From: Rhea pennata
Lineage: Eukaryota; Chordata; Aves; Rheiformes; Rheidae
Reading direction: 5' to 3'
Length of the DNA: 64,000 nucleotides
Assembly (NCBI RefSeq): GCF_028389875.1
Contig: NC_084665.1
Location: forward strand, 119,244,602-119,308,601
This document shows positions 1 through 10,500 of this stretch, in pieces; the stretch's first letter is position 1, and each line of letters starts with the position of its first letter. The translations under genes and the position numbers were made by a program. The notes beneath the pieces are model-generated. The model was not told where the DNA came from. It saw only the letters and a list, made by a program, of their open reading frames with translations, and ran no database searches.

Positions 1-292
1 TTAAGAACTAATATTCATTGTAGGGTTTCTTTTTAATCAGTAATGCCAGACATATAAACAAAATGTAGACTGACCCAAGTTTTGCTGGACAAAGCTGCCT
101 TATTGTTTAGAGACCAGTAGATGGCAACCACCCATAACAATGTCAAAGGTAAATGAAAAGTGAGAATTGTGAAGGTAGCAGATATAATACATGACAACTT
201 GAGCAATAAGGTTTTGCTGCTCCCAAGATGGAGAAAGCAATAGTTTATTTCTTCTCCTAAACATTTTAAAAGTGGAACAGTGAGATGCACCG

Positions 293-1050
293 AATTACCG
301 AATCACAGGATAGTTGAGGTTAGAAGGGACCTCTGGAGATCACCTAGTCCAACCCTCCTGCTCAAGCAGGGTCACCTAGAGCACATTAGATGGGATCGTG
401 TCCAGGCAGGTTTTGAGTATCCCCCGGGAAGGAGACTCCACAATATCTCTGGGCAACCTGCTCCAGTGCTCTGTCACCCTCACAGGAAAGAAGTTTTTCC
501 TCATGTTCAGATGGAATTTCCTTTGTTTCAGTTTGTGCCCGTTGTCTCTTGTCCTATCCCTTGGCACCACTGAAAAGAGTTTGGCCCCATCCATCTTCTT
601 GACACCCTCCCTTAAGGTATTTGTAGACATTGATAAGATCCCCTCTCAGTCTTCTCTTCTTCAGGCTAAACAGGCCCAGTTCTCGCAGCCTTTCCTCATA
701 GAACAGAGATGCTCCAGTCCTCTAATCATCTTTGTAGCCCTACACTGGACTTACTCCAGTGGTAGTTCCACGTCTTTCTTGTCCTGGGGAGCCCAGAACT
801 GGACACAGCAGTCAAGATGAGGCCTCACCAGGGCTGAGTAGAGGGGCAGGATCACCTTCCTCCACCTGCTGATGACACGCTTCCACTGCACCCCAGGATA
901 CCATTGGCCTTCTTGGCCACAAGAGCACATTGCTGGCTCATGGTTAACTTGTTGTCCACCAGCACTCCCAGGTTCTTCTCCACAGAGCTGCTTTCCAGCA
1001 GGGAGCACCTAGCCTGTACGGCTGCATAGGGTTATTTCTCCTACGCAGTT
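293..1050 (-). mobile_element. CR1 LINE, 3' part (antisense)
   Basis: This is a truncated chicken-repeat-1 non-LTR retrotransposon lying on the minus strand. Its 3' end is near 293, where degenerate 8-bp tail repeats (gaattacc, gaatcaca) abut the typical antisense text 'ctagtccaaccct'. Reading the minus strand near 800-830 gives [19 protein letters not shown], the hallmark end of the CR1 reverse-transcriptase ORF. Further on, near 450-500, it gives HWSRLPRDIVESPS, the C-terminal CR1 block. The frame is interrupted, so the copy is dead. The 5' limit near 1050 is estimated from where CR1-like text fades. Confidence 0.9.
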
Positions 1051-2153
1051 TTATATATCCAGTTTTGACAAATGCATTGATAACTGTGACAATTCATTAG
1101 ACAAAAATATCTTATGGCTACTCCTTACTGCTGATAGCTGTCTAAAAACTGAACAAAGTAAACTTCAGCAGTTAGCTGAAGCAGTTAGAAGAAAGTAACA
1201 AATATCCTGGATTTGGAAATAGACCTCCCTTTTGGAGCTGACTGAGGGTATTGACATACTAGTTAATTAATCCTTATTATGTCCATGCTTTCATAGAAAT
1301 CTTTTTGAAATAAGCAAGTTTGAAGTAGTTTTGATTCTTCCTACAATATTAGATTAAAAGTTCCTTTTCTTTTTCTAGGAGAAAGGACTTGAAAGGTTCA
1401 AAAAGACAGTATCTGAGCACTTGTTATTTTAGTCTTCCATTTCTTTAACATAAAAAAGGAAAAGAATTTACACTTTAAAAAAAGAAGCTCCATAATTACA
1501 ACAGGAGAAAAGTTATCAAAATATATCTGTAACCCTATTAGAAAAATACTGAAATACCTGGAGTCACACTGGGTTTTTCTCTAGCATTAATATAGCCATA
1601 TTTTGTGAATACACTTACAGATAGGATTGCTATACATAATATATGTATGTATGCACACAGAAGTAGAGTATCTATAGCACAGAAATAAATCAGACCTTTA
1701 GACCTCTGAAGGATTCCAGTACCGAGCGTCACCATGCTATTAGCAGATTTTGAAAGAATATGCAACAAATAACTAAACCAGCCAAAAACAAGAGTACTAT
1801 CACTTAGGAACAGTAGAACAAAATTCTCCGCATGACTAAGATGCCTCCCTCGAACTTTTCTAACACTTTGGAAACCATTAACTTGAAACACATTAACTAT
1901 CATCCTTGCAGTGAAGGGTGCATATGTTTATTCTCAGAGCTCACAACTTTACTCAGGAGACTGAAAGACTACTTCACACAGGCGAATTAACCTTCTGTTC
2001 TTGTTAAAGTTACAGTTTGATCCACTGTGAATTTTTAAGTGACTTGAAATTGTGAGAATTCAGCTGGGATACATTTCCCCCTGGGTGAATGCTAGTGAGT
2101 AGGTATTACGAGTAGCTTCTAGTATCCCTTAAAAAGTAGTAGTAGTAGTATTC

Positions 2154-2155
<2 letters not shown>

Positions 2156-2186
<31 letters not shown>
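2156..2186. repeat. Poly(A) tract
   Basis: About 31 consecutive A, preceded by a short (AGT)n run. It may be a simple repeat or an old retroposon tail; no element is recognisable next to it. Confidence 0.9.
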
Positions 2187-2190
<4 letters not shown>

Positions 2191-2561
2191 AAACAACCTT
2201 TTCTCATTATCTCCTATCTGTCTAATAATAAGATTTATACTTTAAAGAAAACCTACATATTAATGGAATTTGTGTTCTTTTTTGCTTCTTTGAAGAAATT
2301 AAAAACCTTTTCATGGACTAAAATTTATTCTACTTTTTATACTTTAAAATGAGAAATTGTGTGACTTGTGTACCTTCTTTTTCTTATGGGTCCATGAGTT
2401 TTATTAAGGGTCCTAGAGTTATCCACGGATTACTCCAAAACTAACCAGCTATTTTTTTAAAAAAAAGCAAAGATAAAAAGATAAATCTCCTAAATGGTTT
2501 AGAAAAATAAGAGATTTTTAGACAAACACTAAAAATACTTCTCTGTTTGCTTATCCTAATG

Positions 2562-2602
2562 TGTTTTTTTGTTTTTTGTTTTTTTTTTTTTTTTTTTTTT
2601 TT
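2562..2602. repeat. Poly(T) tract
   Basis: T-rich run with two G interruptions followed by about 24 uninterrupted T. Confidence 0.85.
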
Positions 2603-3811
2603 AGTTCAAATGCTTGAGGATCACACCTAGTTTTAAAGATTCAAAATCTGCTCTTTCTATGAAAGACTGAGGAAGGTCTTACCCCTGTTTTCTGTTGCTT
2701 ACCACAACATAAGCCTGGAAGAGACCACCAGAGACAAAGAATTTCCTTCTTTACAGTTGCAGACAGTGAAGTTTACTTTAAGTTCAAAGGATCCCATATG
2801 GACATTCCCTTCTGCTCAATACTTTGTGCGTTTCACAGATCGCAAAGTACACCCCCACGCACTGTAACAAACTTCTGATTTCCCCAAAGTGTGAAATTTT
2901 GCATGTGTTAGATAAATAGGGATCAGTAGCATTCCCAACAGCTTGTGCCTCTACATTTCTCTTCAATGTGCACTGAAATCAGTGTATTATGTGCAGTGCC
3001 TGTGTCCTCTGAATGATATGGTCTGGTGAGCATGCTCATACCTCATGCATACTGACAAAAAGGACCCATAACAAAATCTAATCATAGCCCCTCTTCACTC
3101 TTTTCCTTTTGTGCTTTGTAAACCTTGAACGGACCAGAATTGCTCTCTACCATTTTCCATTCTGTCTCTGGACTGTGTTTAGCTGAACATTTCATATCCT
3201 TGACTAAGACACTAGAAATGTTCCTTGTTGAGCAAAGTAATGGCAAATTGGGTGACAGGCTTGTTTGACAGCTTTTTAGAGGGGAATGGAGATGCAAGTC
3301 AGCACTACAGCACTTTCCTGAGTATGGACTTTTAATCAAAGAATAAAGTACAGATTTATGGAGATTCTGCTTATCTGAAATTTTTTTCAGATGCCAGGTG
3401 AAGCCTAATTTAAAAGAGAGGTGAGCTGGTTCACAATTCTGTAAGGTGCTGAGTGATTCTAAAGTGGTGCTGAATGCTATTGATTACCATTATTTGCAGT
3501 GGCAGTCCAGGATAATCACATTTGGCAGGATCTGAACCACCATAAATGAGCAAGATAAATGGGTAATAAAAAGAATGCAATATAAGAAAAGTAAGTTTGT
3601 ATTTCTTGTTTTTGAAGCATACATTATGGATTAAGTCTTTCAGGAAATATGTGCTGTGTGTTATAAACCTTTACGGATTACAGGATTACACAGTGTTCAT
3701 CTTAATTGACTTTAGTAATGATTAACTTAAACCTAAAAGCCTGAGATAGTCCTTCTTCAAAAGATACTATCCCGTATTTTCTCTGAAGAAGCATCTCCTA
3801 ATAGTTCCATA

Positions 3812-4546
3812 ATGAGAAAAAGGAAGACAACAGATTCTTGTGCAGATCTGAGTGAAGGGAAGGAGAATTTAAGGCTGAAGCGAGAGGTCGGACTGATTAG
3901 TGGAGTGTCATTAATTGCAGGCACCATGATAGGCTCGGGGATCTTTATGTCCCCTGAGTGGGTGCTGTATTATATGGGGAGCCCGGCCAGCAGTCTCCTT
4001 ATCTGGGCTTCATGTGGACTCCTGGGCATGTTTGGAGCCTTGTCTTATGCTGAGCTTGGAACAATAATTAAAGAATCTGGAGGAGAATATATTTACCTCT
4101 TGAGGATTTTTGGTTCTTTTCCTGCTTTCCTTTTTGCCTACACTTCTGTTATCCTGGTGAGACCAGCGAGTTTGGCAGCTGTCTGTCTGAGCTTTGCTGA
4201 ATATGCTGTCGCACCATTCTACCCTGGATGTTCATCTCCTCAGATTGCCATCAAATTTACAGCTGCTGCCTGCATCCTGCTTTTAACTATCATCAACTGT
4301 CTCAACGTGAGGTTGGCGACATCTATTATGAACATTTTTACAGCTGCCAAACTCTTGGCTTTGCTTGTGATTGTGGTGGGAGGGTTGGTGCTGCTTGCCA
4401 AGGGACAAACTCAGAGTTTTCAGAATGCTTTTCAAAACACGACTGCAGGTATTGGGCCTGTTGGAGTGGCATTTTATCAGGGGCTGTGGTCCTATGATGG
4501 GTGGAACAACCTGAACTACATAACTGAGGAACTGAAGAAACCTGAG
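3812..4546 (+). CDS. SLC7A15: SLC7A15 coding exon 1
   Basis: 735 nt, 245 codons, ending in phase 0 at GAG|gtgagt. It encodes the charged cytoplasmic N-terminus ([10 protein letters not shown]), helices 1-5 and the WSYDGW/NYITEEL segment of helix 6. It is very long for this family, whose genes normally split this part over several exons. In-frame reading past the donor soon meets a stop at 4556. Confidence 0.93.
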
Positions 4547-7500
4547 GTGAGTGAGTGAGCTGGATTTTACTTACTTAACATTTCTATTAAAATGTTTTTT
4601 TCTATCTATTTTTGTGTTAAGAGGGGTAGTCAAGAGATTAGAGCATCAAGTAAAGAACACTGAGCTTTCCTTCTGTTTTGCTTTGTGCTCTGGGGCAGGA
4701 CACTCTTGAATGTGTCCAAAAGGGCTATGGAGACAGCAAAAATGGGTCTTTAGGCAAAGCAGCAGCCTATGTACAAGAAAGCACTAAAACAGCTCAGTGA
4801 CTGGGAAAAGCTATTAGGTTGGATGTTTTGGGGATGAAGTCTTAATATTCACAGGGTCTTACTCTAGGCACCTAGATTTATGCAGAAAACTACTGCCACC
4901 TCACTTCTCCTGTAATCCGTAAAAGGTTTATAACAACACATTTCCTGACAGGCTTAATCCATAATGTATGCTTCAAAAACATCTCTCTCTCCTCATTGCA
5001 TGGAGGAGCCTCAAAGCAAACGAAGCTGTATTGGAGAGGGAATTTAACACCAAAAAACCTTTGTTTTTAATATCTACTTCTTAGGCATTGCGATATCTAT
5101 GTTATAGGTGCTAAAATAGCTCACTTGCATCTCATGTTGGCTCTCTGTGCTACACTTCCTCTTCTCATAGATCAGGCATTACAGCACTGAACAATTCGGT
5201 GTTAAGAAGAGCTATGTGAGTTCAGAGGGTATTGACTGTTCTTTCCACCAGTGCAGCACACAAGATTTTGCAGACTTAAATGAAAGTGCACAGTTAAATA
5301 TTAACCTGAATGACAACAAATATCTTAGATCATATTACATATTCTCCCAGAGGACTGTGAGCACTGATATTCAGACCCTTGCAGGGTCAGCATAAGAAAT
5401 TGCCGTATCCTGTCCCACAGTGGGAATGAGGAATGCAAAAACTGGTATCTCAAGATTTCAGATGTATATATAATTGCACTGTGATCACTCTTAGCCAGTG
5501 TGATCACTGTGACCACTCTTAGCTACTGAGTAATTGCACTGTGACCACTCTTAGGCATTCCTAGCCACTTCTTTCAGTTGCATAAAGCCAGTTTACTGAT
5601 TTTCCTGAACCTTAAAATGGTCTATGGAGTTCTAAGATAGCATCCTTTCACTAGGAAAAAAAAAGATAAATTCCTTCCTAGAACAAATTTCCCTTGTGCT
5701 GCCCAGCTTTGAACCTTGCTAACTGTTAAATGGGCTGCAATACACACTGGTACTTCATCCACGTCAGTGAGATATTCATGGGAAAACGCAGCACACCAGA
5801 AAACGTGATGAGCTGGCAACAAATAAACCAGCATTAAAATAATTAATAAGCATGGAACAGACATCATGGGCATACCTGATATTTTTTGAAGGTTGATGTA
5901 AAAAACTGCCTTGAGAATATGAATCTAAGTCTACTGTGAATGTATTCTCTGGGAAGGACTGGTGAATGAATGAGTTGGAATGAGAGATACAGGCATCAGC
6001 AAAGATAAAACCCCCAAAATCCTAGTGCAGGCCTACATATGCAACAACTAACATTGTCATCTCTGTTCCAGGTGACCCTCCCAAGAGCTGTGATGATTGC
6101 TATTCCTTTGGTGACATGCCTGTATTTACTAGTAAATGTGAGCTACTTTGCAGCCATGACTCCATCTGAACTGCTGTCTTCAGGAGCAGTGGCTGTCACT
6201 TGGGGGTGAGCTCTGTTTGTGGTAACAGCCAAGATGGTCCAGTAGCAAATAGGTTCCCTCTTGAAATTCAGAATATTTCAGCGCTGTTCCCAATGGGAAT
6301 GATAGCACCTCACTGGTCAGGCCAGGAAGACCTGTCAGGCATTTACATGTTACAAAGAAGCATGCTGCCAGTCAGCTCTCTGTGACCTTCAGGGCAGCAT
6401 GTAGCCTTTCTCTCATCAAAGACCAGGCTGACCTGCCCAGTCTGGCCCAAAGACACTGAGGCACACCTTGGCTACCAAGCTGAGGTGCTCTGCAGTGTGC
6501 CCCTGTTAGCCTGCTCCATCATTCACACTGGGAAAACATTCCCTTGTAGCCCATGTTTTTCTCCAGGGAGACTGGCTGTAAAGAAGGCATAAAGTGCACA
6601 GTGGAGCATCTCCCCATAAACACTGGTAATGCAGCTAGGATGAATATCAAGAACTGGGGACTGGGAAATGTCCCACAGTTGAGGTGCTTCCAGAAAATGT
6701 GAGAAGACAATGTACTGCCCCATTAAGGCAAAGGCAGTGTTGTGGAAGTGAGACAAGAGCCAGCTTGGTGAATCCTGTCCACTCAGCACCTGGAAATTAG
6801 ACAAGACCAGAGTATATTGGTTCTGTTTCCCCATCGATGGAAGAGAAAATGACAGTGATCTCTTCATCATGCTTTGTGAAGGACAGGTGTTATGCATGAG
6901 TTAGGTTGGCTTTGGTAGTTGTAATTTTAAGTTGGCTTGGGCTTTTCCAAAGTGCTTAAAAAATGTTTTTATATATCACCATCTGAAGGGTAGTGTGTTG
7001 TCAAACAGGCTCTGTGCAGGACAAAGATTTCAAGATGAGAAGGAAGGGACTGTATTGAAAAATGCAGGCAACAGAATTCCACCAGTGACTTCTAAGCAGC
7101 TGATCTTCCACCAGAATATCCAATCTCTGTCTAAATATTTCCAAACACACAGAATCAATGATAGCCCTAAATGAGTTGTCCTGCTGAGACAATGACACAT
7201 TAGATCCAGAGATTAAGTTGCTGCTCTTCCTCTTCCTAAAAAGTCATTAGTGCCTGTGTATACATTTCACAAGATCTCCAATTTGAAGATCTAACTGAAC
7301 TCCTGCTTGATGCATCCTTCAACAGCTTTTCATGTCTTTATAAGCAGGTATTTTTAAAGGTGCTTTGTTTGAACAAGTTACAAAGCCTCATTAAGCTGCA
7401 ATGGTATGAGGTTTTTCTGTACTTCCTTCTTGTCATTCCTGATGAACAAGTTATTTTTAAGCTTCCTCTTTTTTAACACATTTCTTTTTCCTGCCTAATT

Positions 7501-10500
7501 AACTTTTTCATGCCTGAGAGTGCAAATCAGGAAGAAACATTGAGCTGGAAAGCAGGGCACTCAAAAACCTGGAGGACAGGTAGACACAGGCTGAGGAGGG
7601 TGCAATGTTTGTGGTGCACAAGCAAGAGATGTAGTAGCATAACTAGGCCATTGAGGAAGGACAGAAGGAGTATAAAGAAGCCAGAGAAAGAAATGTAGCA
7701 TTTCTATTCAGCCTGTATAAGAGAGCCTGTTGAAGAGCGACATTGGTGGTGAGAGGTCCAGCCAAAAAAGGAGCTAGCAAAACTCCTCTCGGCATTCCTT
7801 TGATTCCATGGCTTTAACAGCAACTGCAGATCTCAGTGGGTTTGTAGGAAGTCACTCACAGTAGTGCCTGCAGTTCATTTTTAGCACCCAAACACCAAAG
7901 TGCAAATCCCATAAGTGCAAAGTACATTGTTACAATTACTGAACATTTTATTTGAAATTTTGTGATATGTGCTGTTTTCCTTTGAGATGTTGAGGTTTAG
8001 AGTCATGTGATCATATGAAGTGTCCAGATTCTGTTATTTAGAAAGAGGGAAACTTTTAGTTAGGGTTATGGCAAGTAGTTTTATAACTTGAACCCTAAAA
8101 GGCCAGAACCCAGATACTAAACTAGTAAACTACATTTTAAAAAGTTTTGTGGTACATAGGCTACTATCATGGTTTTGGAAGGCCAAACACTTGATTTTTG
8201 AACATTTGTGACAGATTGTCCTGAAAAAGAGTACATACAGCTTAAAGTCACAAAATTCAGAAGGGAATATAAAGTATTGTTAAAAAATAGTGATACTTGA
8301 ATTTGGGGGTTTTAGCCAATTAGATGAGCAATGTATGTGTGTGTATTTCTGTGTGTTCATGTGTGTGAGCACTTGTGATAATTTCCCCAAAACATCTGCA
8401 TTTTGTTACTCAATTAGTATTCTTAACTTCATAGTGCTTCATTACAAAAGATGAATACCACTTTTAGGTCAGAAAATTATCATCTCCTCTAAATATCTAC
8501 CTCCAACTAAATTTGCAACCCTACTTCTATTATGAAGAAACCAAATTGCAAATGTCTGTATATGGTTCAGAGTCAAACTTCTAAAATCCAACTATTGTTT
8601 TGGCTTAAGCATGTTTCACAGAGGAGCAGAAGAATGTACATGCAGATCTTTAAGTTTAAATTCTCAGGGATATTGGGTAAGAAGTTATAATGAAAATTAT
8701 TCCTTCAGTTTTGGTGGCAACAGTCCTTCTACAATTTCTCATCTAATATTGTTTTTTGTAATAGCAATACCTCCAGGATTCACACTATAGCAGCTGTATA
8801 CAAAAATGTGTTTTTTGCCTGTTGTGATGCCTTATACACCACGGGAATGTAGACAGACATAGACACACACCCGGCAGGAAGAAAAACTGCTTCTTCTGCA
8901 CGAGACAAAGCTACTAACAACCAAATATTTTGAGAACTGGAAGAAGGCTTTAAACTATTAGAAAGACTTTGGAAAAAACTTCCTGTGAGACTAGTGTAGA
9001 AAAGAAGCCTAACTGGTTCTAACATGAGTACTTGATACATTTATGAGCAGGATGATATGATAAGAATTCTTTTCCACCTCAGGGACAAAGTCCTGGGCAG
9101 CTGGGCATGGCTGATCTCCTTGTCTGTCGCACTATCTACATTTGGTTCTTCGAATGGCACATTTTTTAGTGGAGGCCGCTTGTGCTACATTGCTGCAAGG
9201 GAAGGACATATGGTAAGGATGAAAAAGGGTTTGCTTTGAGCAATTTTACTTTCATATGACACTAAAGCAGAAAGGAAAACACGGTGTATGTTCATCTACT
9301 AGAGCAATAGCTCTTCAGTGGTTTATTTCTTGCTCAAAGACTTTCTTCTCTTGCTTTTTCTAGTGTAATATATACAGTCAGTCTTGACTTTCCTCTTCAG
9401 CCACATAATTTCAGAGGGTTTTTATGGACAGATACCTGATTTACATCTACCTTGAATTTTATGAGCAGCTTCGAAGTCAAACAATCAAAATTCTGCTGTA
9501 TTGGAGCATCTGGCAGAGGCTCTAGGGTGACCTAGCTTATATACCTAACAGTGAGTGGAAACTTGGCTGTGCTCTGGGAATAGTAGGAGAAATCCTAGCA
9601 GTCCTGGCCATGGCTTTGTTTGCCATGTCATCTCTGCAATGAAGGTATCTGCACATTGGCTCCACTTCCTCTCACTACTTGAGTTGAGCTGCATTTGTTT
9701 TCCTCTGTTTTGAAAAGGTGTGTTGTGTTTCTCCCGGACCTTTTTCCTTTTTTGGTCCTTCCTCCCTGCACTGTCAGGCAATTCTCCTCTCAGGTACGAA
9801 GGACACCATTCACAGGAGGCTGATGTCCATGAATGGGTTTTTCTTACTGGTGACAGTGTCTGACATATGCCAGAAAGCCCAAGCTCAGCACTTGACAGAG
9901 AATCTGAATTTAACTCTACTAGACTGAGTAGGACCTGAACTCTTACTGCACTTCTCAGACATCAGTGCTGTAGCACAAGTGCTGGCATGATATTTTGATT
10001 GGAAATGAAAAAAACCAAACCTTTCTCATTAAAATTTCCCACTCATCCAAGCAATGAACAGGCTAGTAATTCTCTGAATGTTCTGGAACAAATAATGCCT
10101 TGTTTTCTGGTTGGTTGCATAAATGTTTAAGGAGTAGTCCTTAATTTCTCATTTTGCAGTAAGCCTAAGAGCAGTCAAATCCCAGAGAGATGTAGCAGAG
10201 GGCAGGGGAGTGGCACCATGCACAAGGCCAAATTTGCTTACTTAAGATGATCGGAAAAGCTCTGATTTGATTCTCAGCCTTAATCTGTCATGCTCGTAGT
10301 CTGAAAATCTCATCTTGTCTGCCTAAGCTAAGCAAATTTAATATGAAATCAGTGAGACACAATAAAAATATCCTTGGGGGGGGGTTCCATGTTTACATTT
10401 CTTGGAGATTAACTGCTTTTGTATTATGAAGCTTATTTGATGATTAAGAGTGGATCTGGCTGCAGGCAGAACTCCCACTGGTAGCTGAGGGGGATGAGTA

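Larger units (their letters stand above)
1051..3811. other. AT-rich region upstream of the transporter gene, no gene seen
   Basis: No exon-like reading frame is recognisable. The stretch holds an (AGT)n run followed by poly(A) at 2146-2186 and poly(T) at 2562-2602. The sequence just before 3812 (ctcctaatag at 3795-3804) could be a splice acceptor, so a non-coding first exon and the promoter of the transporter gene may lie here, but I cannot place them. Confidence 0.5.

Noticed and set aside
376-1008. Minus-strand frames as host genes
   Set aside because: They are fragments of the CR1 reverse-transcriptase ORF.
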